NCBI RefSeq assembly: GCF_000253255.1
Contig: NC_015580.1
Coordinates: 1,687,001-1,751,000 of the forward strand
DNA from: Novosphingobium sp. PP1Y
Lineage (GTDB): Bacteria > Pseudomonadota > Alphaproteobacteria > Sphingomonadales > Sphingomonadaceae
Reading direction: 5' to 3'
Length of the DNA: 64,000 bases
Shown: one piece after another, positions 52,347 through 62,900 of the stretch
How the letters are laid out: each line of letters begins with the position of its first letter
Position numbering within the stretch: the first letter of the stretch is position 1
Translations under genes and position numbers: made by a program
The notes under the pieces: model-generated
Told to the model about the DNA's origin: nothing
Database searches by the model: none
What the model saw: only the letters and a program-made list of their open reading frames with translations

Positions 52347-53603
52347 GTGCTGACCGATCTGCAGTGCAGAAAGGCGAAGGCGGGCGAGAAGGATTACAAG
52401 CTTTCCGATGCGCATGGCCTCTATCTCTTCGTAACGAAGACCGGATTTCGTTCCTGGCGCTGGAAATACCGCTTTGCCGGCAAGGAAAAGCGCCTCGTGC
52501 TCGGCAGTTATCCGGAGATGAATCTCGGCTCCGCCCGCGAAGCCCGCGAGAATGCGGCGCGCCTGCTCAGGAGCGGCGTGGATCCTTCGCTGCAGGCGAA
52601 GCAGCTTGCTGCCGTTCGCCTCGACGAAACCGCTGCGACCTTCGAGACCGTGGCGCGCGAATGGCATGGCCAGCAGATGAGCGGCTGGGTGCCGCGCCAT
52701 GCCGCCGATGTGCTCAAGAGCCTCGAACAGGATGTGTTTCCGAAGATCGGCGGCTTGCCGATCAAGGGAATCACTTCGCCCATGGTGCTGGAAGTGGTGC
52801 GTGCGATCGAGGATCGTCCCTCGATCGAAACGGCGCGGCGTGTGCGACAGCGAATCTCGGCGGTGTATTCCTACGCCATCGCCTCAGGCCTTGCCGAGGC
52901 CGATCCGGCAGCACCGATACGCGCTGCGCTCAAGCCCCTCATCAAGGGACGCCAGCCAGCGCTGGCGACGCTGGAGGAAGCGCGTGCGCTGCTGCGCACG
53001 GTAGAAGAGGCCCCAGCCCATCCGATGACCAAGCTGGCCTCGCGCCTGCTGGCGCTTACCGCCCTGCGGCAGGGCGTGCTGCGAACGACAATGTGGTCGG
53101 AACTGGAGGGGTTGGACCGGGAAGAGCCGGTCTGGCGGATCCCTGCCGCACGCATGAAGCTCAAGCTCGAGCGCAAGATCGACGCGCGCTTCGACTTCAT
53201 GCTGCCGCTCTCGAGGCAGGCTGTGGAAGTGCTGGATGCCGCGCGGGCCTTTGCTCCTTACAGCCGATTGGTTTTCCCCAGCCAGCGCCACGCCCACAAG
53301 CCGATCAGCGAGAATGCGGTCGGCTATCTCTACAATCGCCTTGTCGCACATGGGCGGCATGTGCCGCATGGCTGGCGCTCGACCTTCTCGACAATCATGA
53401 ACGAACGGGCGCAGGCCCAAGGCTTGGCCGGGGACCGGGCGATCATCGATCTGATGCTGGCGCACATTCCGGAAGGTGTGGAGGCAAGCTACAACCGGGC
53501 CGCCTACATGCCGCGTCGGCGCGAGATAGCACAGGAATGGGCAGACCTGCTTCTCAAGGACATGCCGCCGGCGATGACGCTGCTCGAGGGACCGCGCCGC
53601 TAG
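52347..53603 (+). CDS. Tyrosine-family site-specific integrase (P4 type)
   Basis: 418 aa from GTG 52347, where the family-typical VLTDLQCRKAKAGEKDYKLSDAHGLYLFV begins; an ATG at 52284 would translate the upstream repeats. The N-terminal arm-binding domain includes KYRFAGKEKRLVLGSYPEMNLGSAREARE. Catalytic elements are LTALRQGVLRTTMW (Arg), HGWRSTFSTIMNE (H-x-x-R) and the nucleophile in EASYNRAAYM. The R1 box has Q-G-V in place of the common T-G-x-R spacing, so it is slightly divergent. It integrates an element, probably at a tRNA gene. Confidence 0.9.
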   Translation: MLTDLQCRKAKAGEKDYKLSDAHGLYLFVTKTGFRSWRWKYRFAGKEKRLVLGSYPEMNLGSAREARENAARLLRSGVDPSLQAKQLAAVRLDETAATFETVAREWHGQQMSGWVPRHAADVLKSLEQDVFPKIGGLPIKGITSPMVLEVVRAIEDRPSIETARRVRQRISAVYSYAIASGLAEADPAAPIRAALKPLIKGRQPALATLEEARALLRTVEEAPAHPMTKLASRLLALTALRQGVLRTTMWSELEGLDREEPVWRIPAARMKLKLERKIDARFDFMLPLSRQAVEVLDAARAFAPYSRLVFPSQRHAHKPISENAVGYLYNRLVAHGRHVPHGWRSTFSTIMNERAQAQGLAGDRAIIDLMLAHIPEGVEASYNRAAYMPRRREIAQEWADLLLKDMPPAMTLLEGPRR

Positions 53604-53628
53604 CGGTTCACGCGATGGGAGGCCGGCC

Positions 53629-54417
53629 ATGAACGGCCGGCGTAGTCCCGACGCCGCCTGGCGGCGCAGCTATGACATCGACGATCCGCGCGCACAGGTT
53701 TCGACGATCTACTGGCAGGCGAGCGAGCGGAACGAGAACGCGTTCAAGTTCTTCGATGTCATCCGCAAGGCGATCTGGCAGTATGCGGATCACATCAGGA
53801 AGCCGGGCAAGCCCTTGCCAATCTGCGCCAATGCCATGCGGGTCTTCGAGGCGTTGGTCAGCCACATGGACTTCAGGACCGGCCGCTGCGATCCCTCGCT
53901 CGACACGATCACTGCAACCTGCAAGCTGTCGCGCCGCACCGTCGTGCGCCAGCTGGATGTCTTGCGGCGGGAGCGGCTGATCGACTGGACGCGCCGAACG
54001 GTGAAGACAGGCCATGCGCCCGGCGAAGGCCCCCAGCGCAAGCAGACCAGCAATGCCTACTTCATCGATCTGGCCCGGCTTCCGGTCGAGATCGTGCGCA
54101 CGCTGCGTCAGAAGCTGGGCGACAAGCTGCGCGAGGCCAAGAGGAAGCTGGAAGGTTCCGGCCCGGTGCCCACGCGTTTGGGCGGCAAGGCGGCCAAGCT
54201 GGTGGCGAGCCTTACCGGCGCGCTGGGGACCGCCCTGGGGCGTGACGCGGCAGAGCGCAGAGCCCTTGCCGGTGCCTCATCGCAAGATCGGCTCGCGCAC
54301 ATGTATCACGGCGATCCGGAAGGCCTGCGCCTGCATCTCGAAATGCTTGGTCACGCCTCCTATCCGAGTGCGAGTGCCACATTGGCATTGTACCCCTCCA
54401 TAAGAACAAAAGGATAA
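53629..54417 (+). CDS. Winged-helix protein, probable plasmid/ICE replication protein
   Basis: 262 aa. The central helix-turn-helix (FRTGRCDPSLDTITATCKLSRRTVVRQLDVLRRERLIDWTRRT) is like that of replication initiators and RepA-like proteins. The N-terminal YDIDDPRAQVSTIYWQASERNENAFKFFDVIRKAIWQYADHIRK is seen in sphingomonad mobile elements. It follows the integrase by 25 bp and is probably co-transcribed. The 3' region carries hairpins and short direct repeats. Confidence 0.65.
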   Translation: MNGRRSPDAAWRRSYDIDDPRAQVSTIYWQASERNENAFKFFDVIRKAIWQYADHIRKPGKPLPICANAMRVFEALVSHMDFRTGRCDPSLDTITATCKLSRRTVVRQLDVLRRERLIDWTRRTVKTGHAPGEGPQRKQTSNAYFIDLARLPVEIVRTLRQKLGDKLREAKRKLEGSGPVPTRLGGKAAKLVASLTGALGTALGRDAAERRALAGASSQDRLAHMYHGDPEGLRLHLEMLGHASYPSASATLALYPSIRTKG

Positions 54418-55267
54418 GAGGACTGAGGCCGCTGGCGCGCCCTCAGGCGTCAATTTGTTCTGATCATTATGTCCCAATGCCCCTTCTCGCCGCTGGCGGC
54501 GCGCCGGACGCACCGGCGTGAGGGGCGGCTTGCGCCGCCTGGGGCTTGGCAGGGGCGCCAAGCGCAAGGGCCGTGCCAGGCGCGGCCGCCGCGTGTGCGG
54601 AAAGCACGTGCCTCGACGGCGGGGGCGGGAACCATGCTGGGGTCTCTGTCCGGCACGCCCACAGCTGCATCAAAACGCATCAATGCAAAAGGTATGCGAT
54701 CATGCAGCCAGCCTAGAACCTGCGCTGGTTTGCGCGAACTTCACCACTGCATCAAAACCCACACGAAAAGTGCGCGGGCGAGGCGGGGGGAAAAGCGTGT
54801 TTTGCAGGGGTGCAAGGGATGACCGGGGTTGCGGACAGTCCGGAACGGCTCCTTTCAGAAGCGCTCACTGGAAGACGGACGTTCCAGACCGTGAACCGGC
54901 GTGTCAGCTTTGCGCCCCAATTACCGTCATAGAGATCACGCTCCGAGATTCCTGAATCCTGCCTTCGTCGATCCGCGACAATTCAGCCCGTAGGTCGTGA
55001 AACTGAGGAGCGCAGCCGGTCCGGCCTAGCCCAGAGGCCGGCAGCCAGAACTTCATTCAGTCACCAAGCGTCGAGTGCTCCTTTTCCAATTCGCCTCGAC
55101 TGGAGAAGCTGCGGAACGATTGCGGGCATCAAAGCGCGCATCGGGCATTCGTTTTTGGGCATCCAGATCGAAGGTTGGGAAATTGTAACCCCTGCGCGAC
55201 CCTCGCCCAATCTATGAAGGGCTATCCCGGTACCCGTGCAATGATCGCACGATACAGGAGAATGCTC
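54418..55267. other. 850-bp non-coding segment with tandem hairpins and short repeats
   Basis: No convincing gene; the open frames here are low-complexity by-products of high GC. Visible structure: hairpin GGCGGC-TTGC-GCCGCC (54524-54539), hairpin GCTTGGC-AGGGGC-GCCAAGC (54544-54563), and the 11-bp repeat TGCATCAAAAC at 54666-54676 and 54748-54758, with a partial GCATCAA at 54677. It could be an origin region of the element. Confidence 0.4.
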
Positions 55268-55552
55268 GTGAACAAGTGGATGAAAATCCTTCCCGTCGCG
55301 GCCGCGATTGCGGCGGTGCCGCTTGCGGGCCAGGCGCAGCAGGCGGCGCGGATCACCAAGGAACAGGCGCAGGCCATCGCGCTGAAGGCCGCACCGGGCG
55401 AGATCGTCGAGTCCGACTATGAAGAGGAAGATGGCGGCTGGCGCTATTCCTTCGACATCCGCCAGGGCCAGCGCATCCATGAAATCGGTGTCGATGCTGT
55501 CTCCGGCAAGATCGTCGAGGACAGCTATGAAGCGCCGGGCGACGCGGACTGA
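55268..55552 (+). CDS. Secreted PepSY-domain protein
   Basis: 94 aa from GTG 55268 (AGGAG 7 nt upstream); ATG 55280 is an alternative. The signal peptide (ILPVAAAIAAVPLAGQAQQ) is followed by one PepSY domain (ITKEQAQAIALKAAPGEIVESDYEEEDGGWRYSFDI, HEIGVDAVSGKIVEDSYE). It stands first in an operon with a two-component system and RND pump. Its role may be modulating the sensor in the periplasm; inferred. Confidence 0.85.
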   Translation: MNKWMKILPVAAAIAAVPLAGQAQQAARITKEQAQAIALKAAPGEIVESDYEEEDGGWRYSFDIRQGQRIHEIGVDAVSGKIVEDSYEAPGDAD

Positions 55553-55560
55553 TCGCCGGC

Positions 55561-56235
55561 ATGCGCATCCTGATTGCAGAGGATGACGGCGAAACCGCCG
55601 GGTTCGTCGAGCGAGGGCTCGGCGAACTCGGCCATAATGTCGTGGTCGCGGGCAATGGCGAGGATGCGCTCCACCTAGGTCTGACCGAGGATTTCGACTT
55701 GCTGATCCTCGACCGGATGATGCCGGGTCTCGACGGGCTCTCGGTGCTCAAGCGCCTCCGCGCCGCCGACATCGCCGTGCCCGCGCTGATGCTCACCGCG
55801 CTGGGGCGGATCGAGGATCGCGTCGCCGGGCTCGATACCGGCGCCGACGATTATCTGGTCAAGCCGTTCGCATTCAGCGAGCTGGCCGCGCGCGTCCATG
55901 CGCTCGGCCGCCGTCGCGCGCCGCAGGTTGCCGAAACCCGGCTGCGGGCGGGAACGGTCGAAATGGACCTGCTGGCGCGCGAAGTGCGACGCGACGGAGA
56001 ACTCGTCACGCTCCAGCCCAAGGAATTTCGCCTGCTCGAGGAACTGATGCGCCACGCCGGCGAATATGTGACGCGCACCATGCTGCTCGAACGCGTGTGG
56101 GACTTTCATTGCGACCCGCAGACCAAGATCGTCGAAACGCACATCAGCCGATTGCGCTCGAAGCTCAACGAAGGCGGCCGTGCCGACGTGATCGAAACCG
56201 AACGCGGCGTGGGCTATCGGATACGCGCGGGATGA
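55561..56235 (+). CDS. OmpR-family response regulator
   Basis: 224 aa. Receiver: acidic pair D8/D9, phospho-Asp D51 (LLILDRMMPG), T79 and K101 (YLVKPF). The winged-helix output domain contains LQPKEFRLLEELMRHAGEYVTRTMLLERVWDF and VETHISRLRSKL. The stop overlaps the kinase start (ATGA). Confidence 0.95.
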   Translation: MRILIAEDDGETAGFVERGLGELGHNVVVAGNGEDALHLGLTEDFDLLILDRMMPGLDGLSVLKRLRAADIAVPALMLTALGRIEDRVAGLDTGADDYLVKPFAFSELAARVHALGRRRAPQVAETRLRAGTVEMDLLAREVRRDGELVTLQPKEFRLLEELMRHAGEYVTRTMLLERVWDFHCDPQTKIVETHISRLRSKLNEGGRADVIETERGVGYRIRAG

Positions 56236-57578
56236 GGACGCTCTTCAACAGCGCGGCCTATCGCATCGCCTTCGCCTCGTCGCTTGCTTTCGCGCTGGCG
56301 ACGGCATTGATCGGGATCGCCGTCTTCTATGCCGCCCATGCGGCATTCGTGCGTCAGATGGAATCGAGCGTCGATCAGGCGAGCATCGGCATCATTGCGG
56401 AATTGCGCGACGAAGGTGTGCGCGGCGTGCTCGAGGCAGTGCATAATCGCGAGGCGGGCGGGCCGGACGCGCTCGGCTATGCCGTGTTCGCACCATCGGG
56501 CACGCGCGTGGAAGGATCGCTCGACACGCCCATGCCCGAAACGGGATGGCGCGACATCGTCTTCCTCGATCCGCACGAAGGCCCCGATCCCGCGCGTGCC
56601 AAGACGACGATGCTCCCCGGCGGCTATCGCCTGACCGTCGCCGCCGACAAGGAACCGCTTGAGCAGATCGACGCGACGATCCTGACGATCTTCGGCATTG
56701 CCTTCGCCTGCCTGCTCGCGATCGGGCTGGCGGGCGCGCTGATCCTCGGCGCCTATCTGCGGCGGCGGCTGACCCGGATCGAGGCGACCGCGGGCGCGAT
56801 TGCCGGCGGCGATCTCAGCCGGCGCATGGCGGTGGGGCCGCGCGACGACGAGTTCGACCGGGTGGCTGCCTCGCTCAACGCCATGCTCGATCGGATCGCG
56901 GGTCTGATCGCCAATCTGCGGCAGGTGACGAGCGATCTCGCGCATGATCTGCGCACGCCGTTGATGCGGCTGCGCAACCAGCTCGATGCGCTGCACGAAC
57001 CCGGCGAAAACGATATGCGCAGCGCCCGTATCGACGACGCCGTGGAACGTGCCGACGAGGTGTTGAGGCTGTTCGAAGCGATCCTGCGCATCTCCGAGCT
57101 GGAAGAAGGCAGCCTGCACCGCAATTTCTCGTCCGTCGATCTCGGCGCGCTGGTCCGCGACCTCGGCGAGGCGCATGAACCGCTTGCCGAGGACGCGGGC
57201 AAGACGCTGCTGGTTCGCGTCGCAGGCGATGCCCGTGTCACCGGCGATCGTGAATTGCTGGCGCAGGCGCTGATCAATCTCATCGAGAATGCGCTTCGCC
57301 ACACGCCTCCGGGCAGCGCGATCGAGATCGGTGTGCGAATCGAGGCGGGCCGCCCGGTCGCCTATGTCGCCGACAACGGCCCCGGCATTCCCGCCGATCA
57401 GCGCGCGCATGTGCTGGAACGCTTCGTGCGGCTGGAAGCGTCGCGCTCGACCCCCGGCAACGGGTTGGGGCTCAGCCTCGCCGCCGCAGTCGCCGCCGCG
57501 CACCGCGCCGAACTTCGCCTCGCCGACAACGCGCCGGGGCTCGAAGTCGCAATCGTCTTTCCCAAGGAGCCGAGATGA
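56232..57578 (+). CDS. Sensor histidine kinase
   Basis: 448 aa from ATG 56232. Two membrane helices (IAFASSLAFALATALIGIAVFYAA and ILTIFGIAFACLLAIGLAGALILGAYL) enclose a periplasmic sensor of about 120 residues. A HAMP segment is followed by H238 in DLAHDLRTPLMRL, the N box NLIENALRHTPPG, and G boxes DNGPGIP and GNGLGLSLAAAV. It probably senses the substrate of the downstream pump. Confidence 0.95.
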   Translation: MRTLFNSAAYRIAFASSLAFALATALIGIAVFYAAHAAFVRQMESSVDQASIGIIAELRDEGVRGVLEAVHNREAGGPDALGYAVFAPSGTRVEGSLDTPMPETGWRDIVFLDPHEGPDPARAKTTMLPGGYRLTVAADKEPLEQIDATILTIFGIAFACLLAIGLAGALILGAYLRRRLTRIEATAGAIAGGDLSRRMAVGPRDDEFDRVAASLNAMLDRIAGLIANLRQVTSDLAHDLRTPLMRLRNQLDALHEPGENDMRSARIDDAVERADEVLRLFEAILRISELEEGSLHRNFSSVDLGALVRDLGEAHEPLAEDAGKTLLVRVAGDARVTGDRELLAQALINLIENALRHTPPGSAIEIGVRIEAGRPVAYVADNGPGIPADQRAHVLERFVRLEASRSTPGNGLGLSLAAAVAAAHRAELRLADNAPGLEVAIVFPKEPR

Positions 57579-58921
57579 ACCTGCGCAAGGGCATCCTCCC
57601 GCTGGCGCTGCTGCTGTCGGGCTGTGCGGTCTATACGCCGCATCCGCTCGACGACACTTCCGCCTCCGTGCTGGCGCCGCCGGTGGCAAGCGTGCTCGAG
57701 GCACGGGCGAACGCCATCGCGCGGCCATGGCTGGCACCGGTGACGCTCGACCTGTCGAAGCCGCTCACGCCCGACGCGATCGCGACGGTCGCGGTGGTCA
57801 ACAATCCCGACCTGAAGGCACAGCGCGTGCGCGCCGGCGTATCCGATGCGCAGGTCTTCGCCGCTGGCCTGCTTCCCGATCCCGGCCTCAGCCTCGGCGC
57901 GAGCCAGGTGATCAGCGGCCCCGATCCGTTGCTCGATCTCACCAGCGCGCTCGGCGTCGACATCAACGCGCTCCGCACGCGCGGCGCCACGCGCGCCAGG
58001 GCTGAGGCGGAGGCCCGGCAGGTCCGGCTCGATCTCGCCTGGGCCGAGTGGCAGACCGCAGGACAGGCGCGGATACAGGCGGCGAGGATCCAGGGGCTGG
58101 AGCGCGTCGTGGCGCTGGCGGTGCAGTCGCGCGATGTCGCGCAGTCGCTGCTGACGCGTATCCAGCGTGCGGCGGGACGCGGAGATGTTGCCGGTGATCG
58201 GCTGCAGGCGGCCCGCGTCGCCCTCGTCAGTGCCGCCGATACGCTGCGCACGGCCCAAAGCAATCTTGCCGACGCCCGCGAACAGCTCGCCAGGCTGCTC
58301 GGCTTTCCGCCCGGCACGGTGTTCGACCTCGCGCCGATCGCGCTGCCGTCAGCGCCGCCGCCGGTCGAGGCGCTGTTCGCGATCGCCGAGGCGAGCCGGA
58401 CTGACCTGACGGCGCTTCGCGCCGGATATGAATCGCAGGAAGCGGCGGTGCACAAGGCAGTGCTCGACCAGTTTCCTTCGCTCAACCTGACGATCAACAC
58501 CAATCGGGATTCGGCGGGCAATCTGCTGGTCGGCCCCGCGGTCGACTTCACGCTGCCGCTCTGGAACCGCAATCGCGGCGGCATCGCCGTCGAGCGGGCT
58601 ACGCGTGCTGCGCTGAAGGCCGAATATGACGCGCGCCTATTCCAGACCCGCGCTGATATCGGCGCGGCGGTCGCCGGCATAAGCGTGGCGATGGAACAGC
58701 GCGCCGATGCGCTCAAGGGGCTGCCGGAACTACGCCGCTACGCCGAAGCGTCGCGCCGCGCCGCCGATCGTGGCGATCTGTCGCTCGAGACCGCGCAGAA
58801 CGCCGACCAGGCGCTTCGCGACCGGCGCATCCTGATCGCGCAAAGCGAAAACGCCATCGTGCAACAGTCGATCGCGCTCGAACTGCTGACGGGAGCGCCA
58901 AGGGAGGCATGGCCCCAATGA
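57575..58921 (+). CDS. TolC-family outer-membrane efflux lipoprotein
   Basis: 448 aa. Lipobox LLLSGC with Cys17. Two repeats of the outer-membrane factor fold: IATVAVVNNPDLKAQRVRAGVSDAQVFAAGLLPDPGLSLG and LTALRAGYESQEAAVHKAVLDQFPSLNLTIN, with VDFTLPLWNRNRGGIAVERA. It is most like the CzcC/CusC branch. ATGA overlaps with both neighbouring genes. Confidence 0.9.
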   Translation: MNLRKGILPLALLLSGCAVYTPHPLDDTSASVLAPPVASVLEARANAIARPWLAPVTLDLSKPLTPDAIATVAVVNNPDLKAQRVRAGVSDAQVFAAGLLPDPGLSLGASQVISGPDPLLDLTSALGVDINALRTRGATRARAEAEARQVRLDLAWAEWQTAGQARIQAARIQGLERVVALAVQSRDVAQSLLTRIQRAAGRGDVAGDRLQAARVALVSAADTLRTAQSNLADAREQLARLLGFPPGTVFDLAPIALPSAPPPVEALFAIAEASRTDLTALRAGYESQEAAVHKAVLDQFPSLNLTINTNRDSAGNLLVGPAVDFTLPLWNRNRGGIAVERATRAALKAEYDARLFQTRADIGAAVAGISVAMEQRADALKGLPELRRYAEASRRAADRGDLSLETAQNADQALRDRRILIAQSENAIVQQSIALELLTGAPREAWPQ

Positions 58922-59940
58922 AACAACCGCTCATCCTCGTGGCTTTCGCGACCCTCGCAGCCTGTTCGGGCGGTGGCGGCGGTCAGGGCAATTCCACTGC
59001 TCCGGTCGCGCTGGTGTCGCTGGGTACCGCGACGCGCGAAAGCGTTGCCGAACGCAGGACGCTGTACGGCGCCGTCGAAAAGGGCGCGGAGGCGCAATAT
59101 ACGCTTTCCGCCCCTGCCGAATCGGTCGTCGGCGGCGTGCCCGCTCCCGTCGGCACGCCGGTCAAACGCGGCCAGCTCGTCGTCCGGCTGCGCCCGAGCC
59201 CCGGCACCAATGCCCAGCTTTTACAGGCGCGCAGCGAGTATCAGGCCGCCAGCCAGGCGCTCGCCCGCGCGGAGCGGCTGCGCGGCGACGGGTTGGCGAG
59301 CGACGCCGATGTCGAAAGCGCCCGAAAAACGGCGCAGGGCGCCCAGGCCATGCTGCGCAGCCTGACCAGCCAGACCAACGGACTGGCACTGCGCGCGCCG
59401 GGCGCGGGTTATGTCCAGTCGGTCGCTGTCAATCCCGGCGACCTTGTTTCGCAGGGCATGACGATCGCCACGATATCGCGCGTCGGAACGCTTCGCGCGC
59501 GCTTCGGCATCTCCCCGGCCGTCGCCGGCAAGCTTTCCAGCGGAACGGCGCTCATGATCCGGCCGAGCGACGGCGGCCCGTCGTTCAGCGCGCCGATCCT
59601 CTCGGTCGATCAGACGGTCGATCCACAGACCCGGCTCGCATCGGTGTACGTCCGCGTCCCGCCCGAACAGGGACTCGGCCCGGGGCAATCACTGACCGCG
59701 ACGGTGCCGGTCACTACCGCCAGCGGCGCTGTCACCGTGCCCTATGACGCGCTGCTCAGCGATGGTGGGCAACCCTATGTCTATGTCGTCAAAGGCGAGG
59801 TCGCGCACCGCCACGACGTCACGACCGGACCTGCCGGCGGCAATCGGGTCGCCATCACCCAGGGCGTCTCGGCGGACGACAAGGTGGTGACCGCGGGCGG
59901 CACCGGTGTCGAGGACGGGATGAAGGTCCGCACCAAGTGA
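58918..59940 (+). CDS. RND efflux periplasmic adaptor (membrane fusion protein)
   Basis: 340 aa from ATG 58918. Lipobox LAAC with Cys16. The lipoyl/hairpin region is AEYTL-type (AQYTLSAPAESVVGGVPAPVGTPVKRGQLVVRLRPS) with a short helical hairpin (SEYQAASQALARAERLRGDGLASDADVESARKTA), followed by beta-barrel and membrane-proximal domains. It bridges the RND pump and the TolC-like protein. Confidence 0.9.
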   Translation: MKQPLILVAFATLAACSGGGGGQGNSTAPVALVSLGTATRESVAERRTLYGAVEKGAEAQYTLSAPAESVVGGVPAPVGTPVKRGQLVVRLRPSPGTNAQLLQARSEYQAASQALARAERLRGDGLASDADVESARKTAQGAQAMLRSLTSQTNGLALRAPGAGYVQSVAVNPGDLVSQGMTIATISRVGTLRARFGISPAVAGKLSSGTALMIRPSDGGPSFSAPILSVDQTVDPQTRLASVYVRVPPEQGLGPGQSLTATVPVTTASGAVTVPYDALLSDGGQPYVYVVKGEVAHRHDVTTGPAGGNRVAITQGVSADDKVVTAGGTGVEDGMKVRTK

Positions 59941-62900
59941 AGTCCGGCCTCTCCCCTCACGACCGCGCGCTCTGGCTCGCGATGATCCTGCTCACGCTCG
60001 GCGGCATCTTCGGCGCACTCAAGCTGCCGGTCAGCCTGTTCCCGCATATCGCCTATCCGCGCGTCGTCGTTTCGATCGATGCCGGTGAGCGCGATGCGGC
60101 GCAGATGGAGGCCTCGATAACCCGGCCGATGGAAATCGCACTGCGATCGGTACGCGGCGTCACACGCATCCGCGCGACGACGAGCCGGGGCTCGGCCGAG
60201 ATCCAGTTGAACTTCAATTGGGGCCACAACATGCCCGAGGCGCTGCTCGCGGTACAGGGCGCGATTTCGGAGATTCGCCCTGACCTGCCCGCAGGCATCA
60301 GCTACAATGCCTGGCGCGCGGACCCGACGATCTTCCCGGTCTATGGCATCGCGCTCACCTCGCCGACGCTTGATCAGGAGGCGCTTCGCCAGATCGCGAT
60401 GCTGAAGGTGCGGCCCGCGCTGACCGGCATCGCCGGTGTCGCCGCGGTTGACGTGCTGGGCGGTTCGCAGCGGACGTTCGAAGTCGATATCGATCCGGGC
60501 AAGCTGAGCGCGCTCGGTCTCGGCCCCGATGACGTCAGCGCCGCGCTGGGCAAGGCGAATGTCGTGCGCGGCGCGGGACGGCTTCAGGACCGCCATCGCC
60601 TTTACCTGCTGCTGGTCCAGAACCGGCTGACCGACCAGAAGGACATCGCCGCGACGACGATCCGGGCGGGAACGACGCAGGGTGGTGGCCTCGTCACGGT
60701 AGGCGACGTCGCGACGGTGCGCTCCGCCACTGTGCCCAACTACACGCTTGTTACGTCGAACGGGCAGAATGCGGTGCTCGTCAACGTCCGCCAGACCTTT
60801 ACCGGCGATACGGTGCAGGTCGCCAATTCGGTCGCCGCGAAGATGAAGACGATCGGCCTGCCGCCCAGCGTGACGGTCACGCCCTTCTACGATCAGTCAC
60901 AACTCGTCACCGGCGCGGCGAACGCGGTGCGCGACGCGATCCTGCTCGGCGCGGTGCTGGCCGGGATCGTGCTGTTCGTCTTCCTGCGTTCGTTCAGGCT
61001 GATGGCGATCACCGCCATGGTGCTGCCTGCCGTGCTCGCGGGTACCTGCGTCATCCTGTTCGCGCTCGGCATGCATTTCGACATGATGACCCTGGGCGGC
61101 ATGGCGGCGGCGGTCGGCCTCATCATCGACGATACCGTGGTGATGCTCGAACATATGATGCGCCGCATGCAGGAGGGCGAGGCGACCGATCCGCCCGGCC
61201 TGCTCGCGGCGGCGGCCGAAATGGGCAAGCCGCTGTTCGGCTCGACCGGCGCGACCATCGTCGTGTTCCTGCCGCTCGCGTTCATCTCCGGCGTCACCGG
61301 CGGCTTCTTCAAGGCGCTGGCGGTGACCATGGTCGCCGCGCTCGCCATCTCGCTCATCTATGCCCGCTTCGTGATTCCGCTGGCTTCGGCGCACTGGTTG
61401 AAGCCGAAAGACGCCGAAGCGGCCGAAAATGCCGGCGGCTTCATGGGCCGGCTCAACACCCGGTACGAACGGGCCTTCGACAAGACTTTTGTGCGCCCCG
61501 CGCTGGTCGTCGCGGTCATCGGCATCGCGCTCGCGGGGGCAGGCTATTATTCCTACAAGCACGTGCCCTCGGGCTTCATGCCCAAGATGGACGAGGGCGG
61601 ATTCATCCTCGACTACAAGGCGCAACCCGGCGCGGCGCTGAGCGACACCGATCGCCTGCTCCGGCAGGTGGAGCAGATCATCCAGGCGAATCCCGCAGTC
61701 GAGAGCTATTCGCGGCGCACCGGCGTGCAGCTGGGCGGCGGCCTGACCGAGGCGGACGAGGGCGATTATTTCATCCGCCTCAAGAGCGGTTCGCGCCAGC
61801 CGATCTGGCAGGTGATGGGCGATATCCGGGATGAGATCGACGCCAAGGTGCCGGGCCTCGAGATCGAGACCGCGCAGTTGATGGAGGATTTGATCGGCGA
61901 CCTGACGGCAGTGCCGCAGCCGATCGAAATCAAGCTGTTCGGGGACAATCCGCAGGAACTCGCCGGCGCCGCGAAAAAGGTCGGCAAGGCGATCGGCGAG
62001 ATCAACGGCGTCGGCGAAGTCGTCGACGGCCTGCGCGTCGCCGGCGATGCGATCGGCGTGACGGTCGATCCCGGCGCGGCGCTGCAGCAGGGCCTCGATC
62101 CCGACACGGTCGCCAGCCAGCTTGAAGCGCTGGTCGGCGGCGCGCAAGCGACTCAGGTGCGCGTCGGCGAGCAGATGATCGACGTTCGCGTGCGCGGCCC
62201 CGACGACATACGCCAGCGCGCCAGCCAGATCTCCGAGTTGCCGATTACTGCGCCGGACGGCCATGTCGTGCGGGTCAGCCAGGTCGCCAAGGTCTCCATC
62301 ATTGCCGGCCAGAAACAGCGCACGCGCGAGGACCTGGCCCCGTTCATCGACGTTACCGCGCGCCTCGAAGGGCGCGATCTGGGCTCGGGCATGAAGGACG
62401 TTCGCAAGACCGTCGCGGGCCTCAATCTTCCGCGATCGATCCGCGTCGAATATGGCGGCATGTACGCCCAGCAGCAAAAAAGCTTCACCGACCTTGCCAT
62501 CGTCTTCACTGCGGCGCTGCTGCTGTCAGCCTTGCTGCTGACGCTGCTTTACGAACGCATCGCATGGACGCTGGCGGCGCTGGTGACGGTGCTGCTCGCC
62601 GCGGCGACGGTGTTGTGCGGTCTGTGGATCACCGGCATCGAACTCGACATCTCGGCGCTGATGGGCCTCACCATGGTCGTCGGCATGGTGACCGAGCTGA
62701 TCGTCTTCTTCTTCGCGGAAATGGACGACGGCCGCCCCATCGATGTCGCGACGCTGAAGGAGGCGGGCGCCAAGCGGCTGCGGCCGATCCTCATGTCGGC
62801 ACTGATCGCCATCCTCACGCTCAGCCCGCTCGCGCTGGGCATGAGCCGCGGCGCGGGGCTTCAACGGCCGCTGGCGACCGCGATCATCTTCGGCCTTACC

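Noticed and set aside
54469..54955. Two overlapping plus-strand ORFs after the replication-type gene
   Set aside because: Arg/Gly/Pro-rich translations over tandem hairpins and direct repeats; looks non-coding.
60897..62477. 526-codon minus-strand frame
   Set aside because: Antisense shadow of the RND permease; composition is His/Arg/Asp-rich without motifs.
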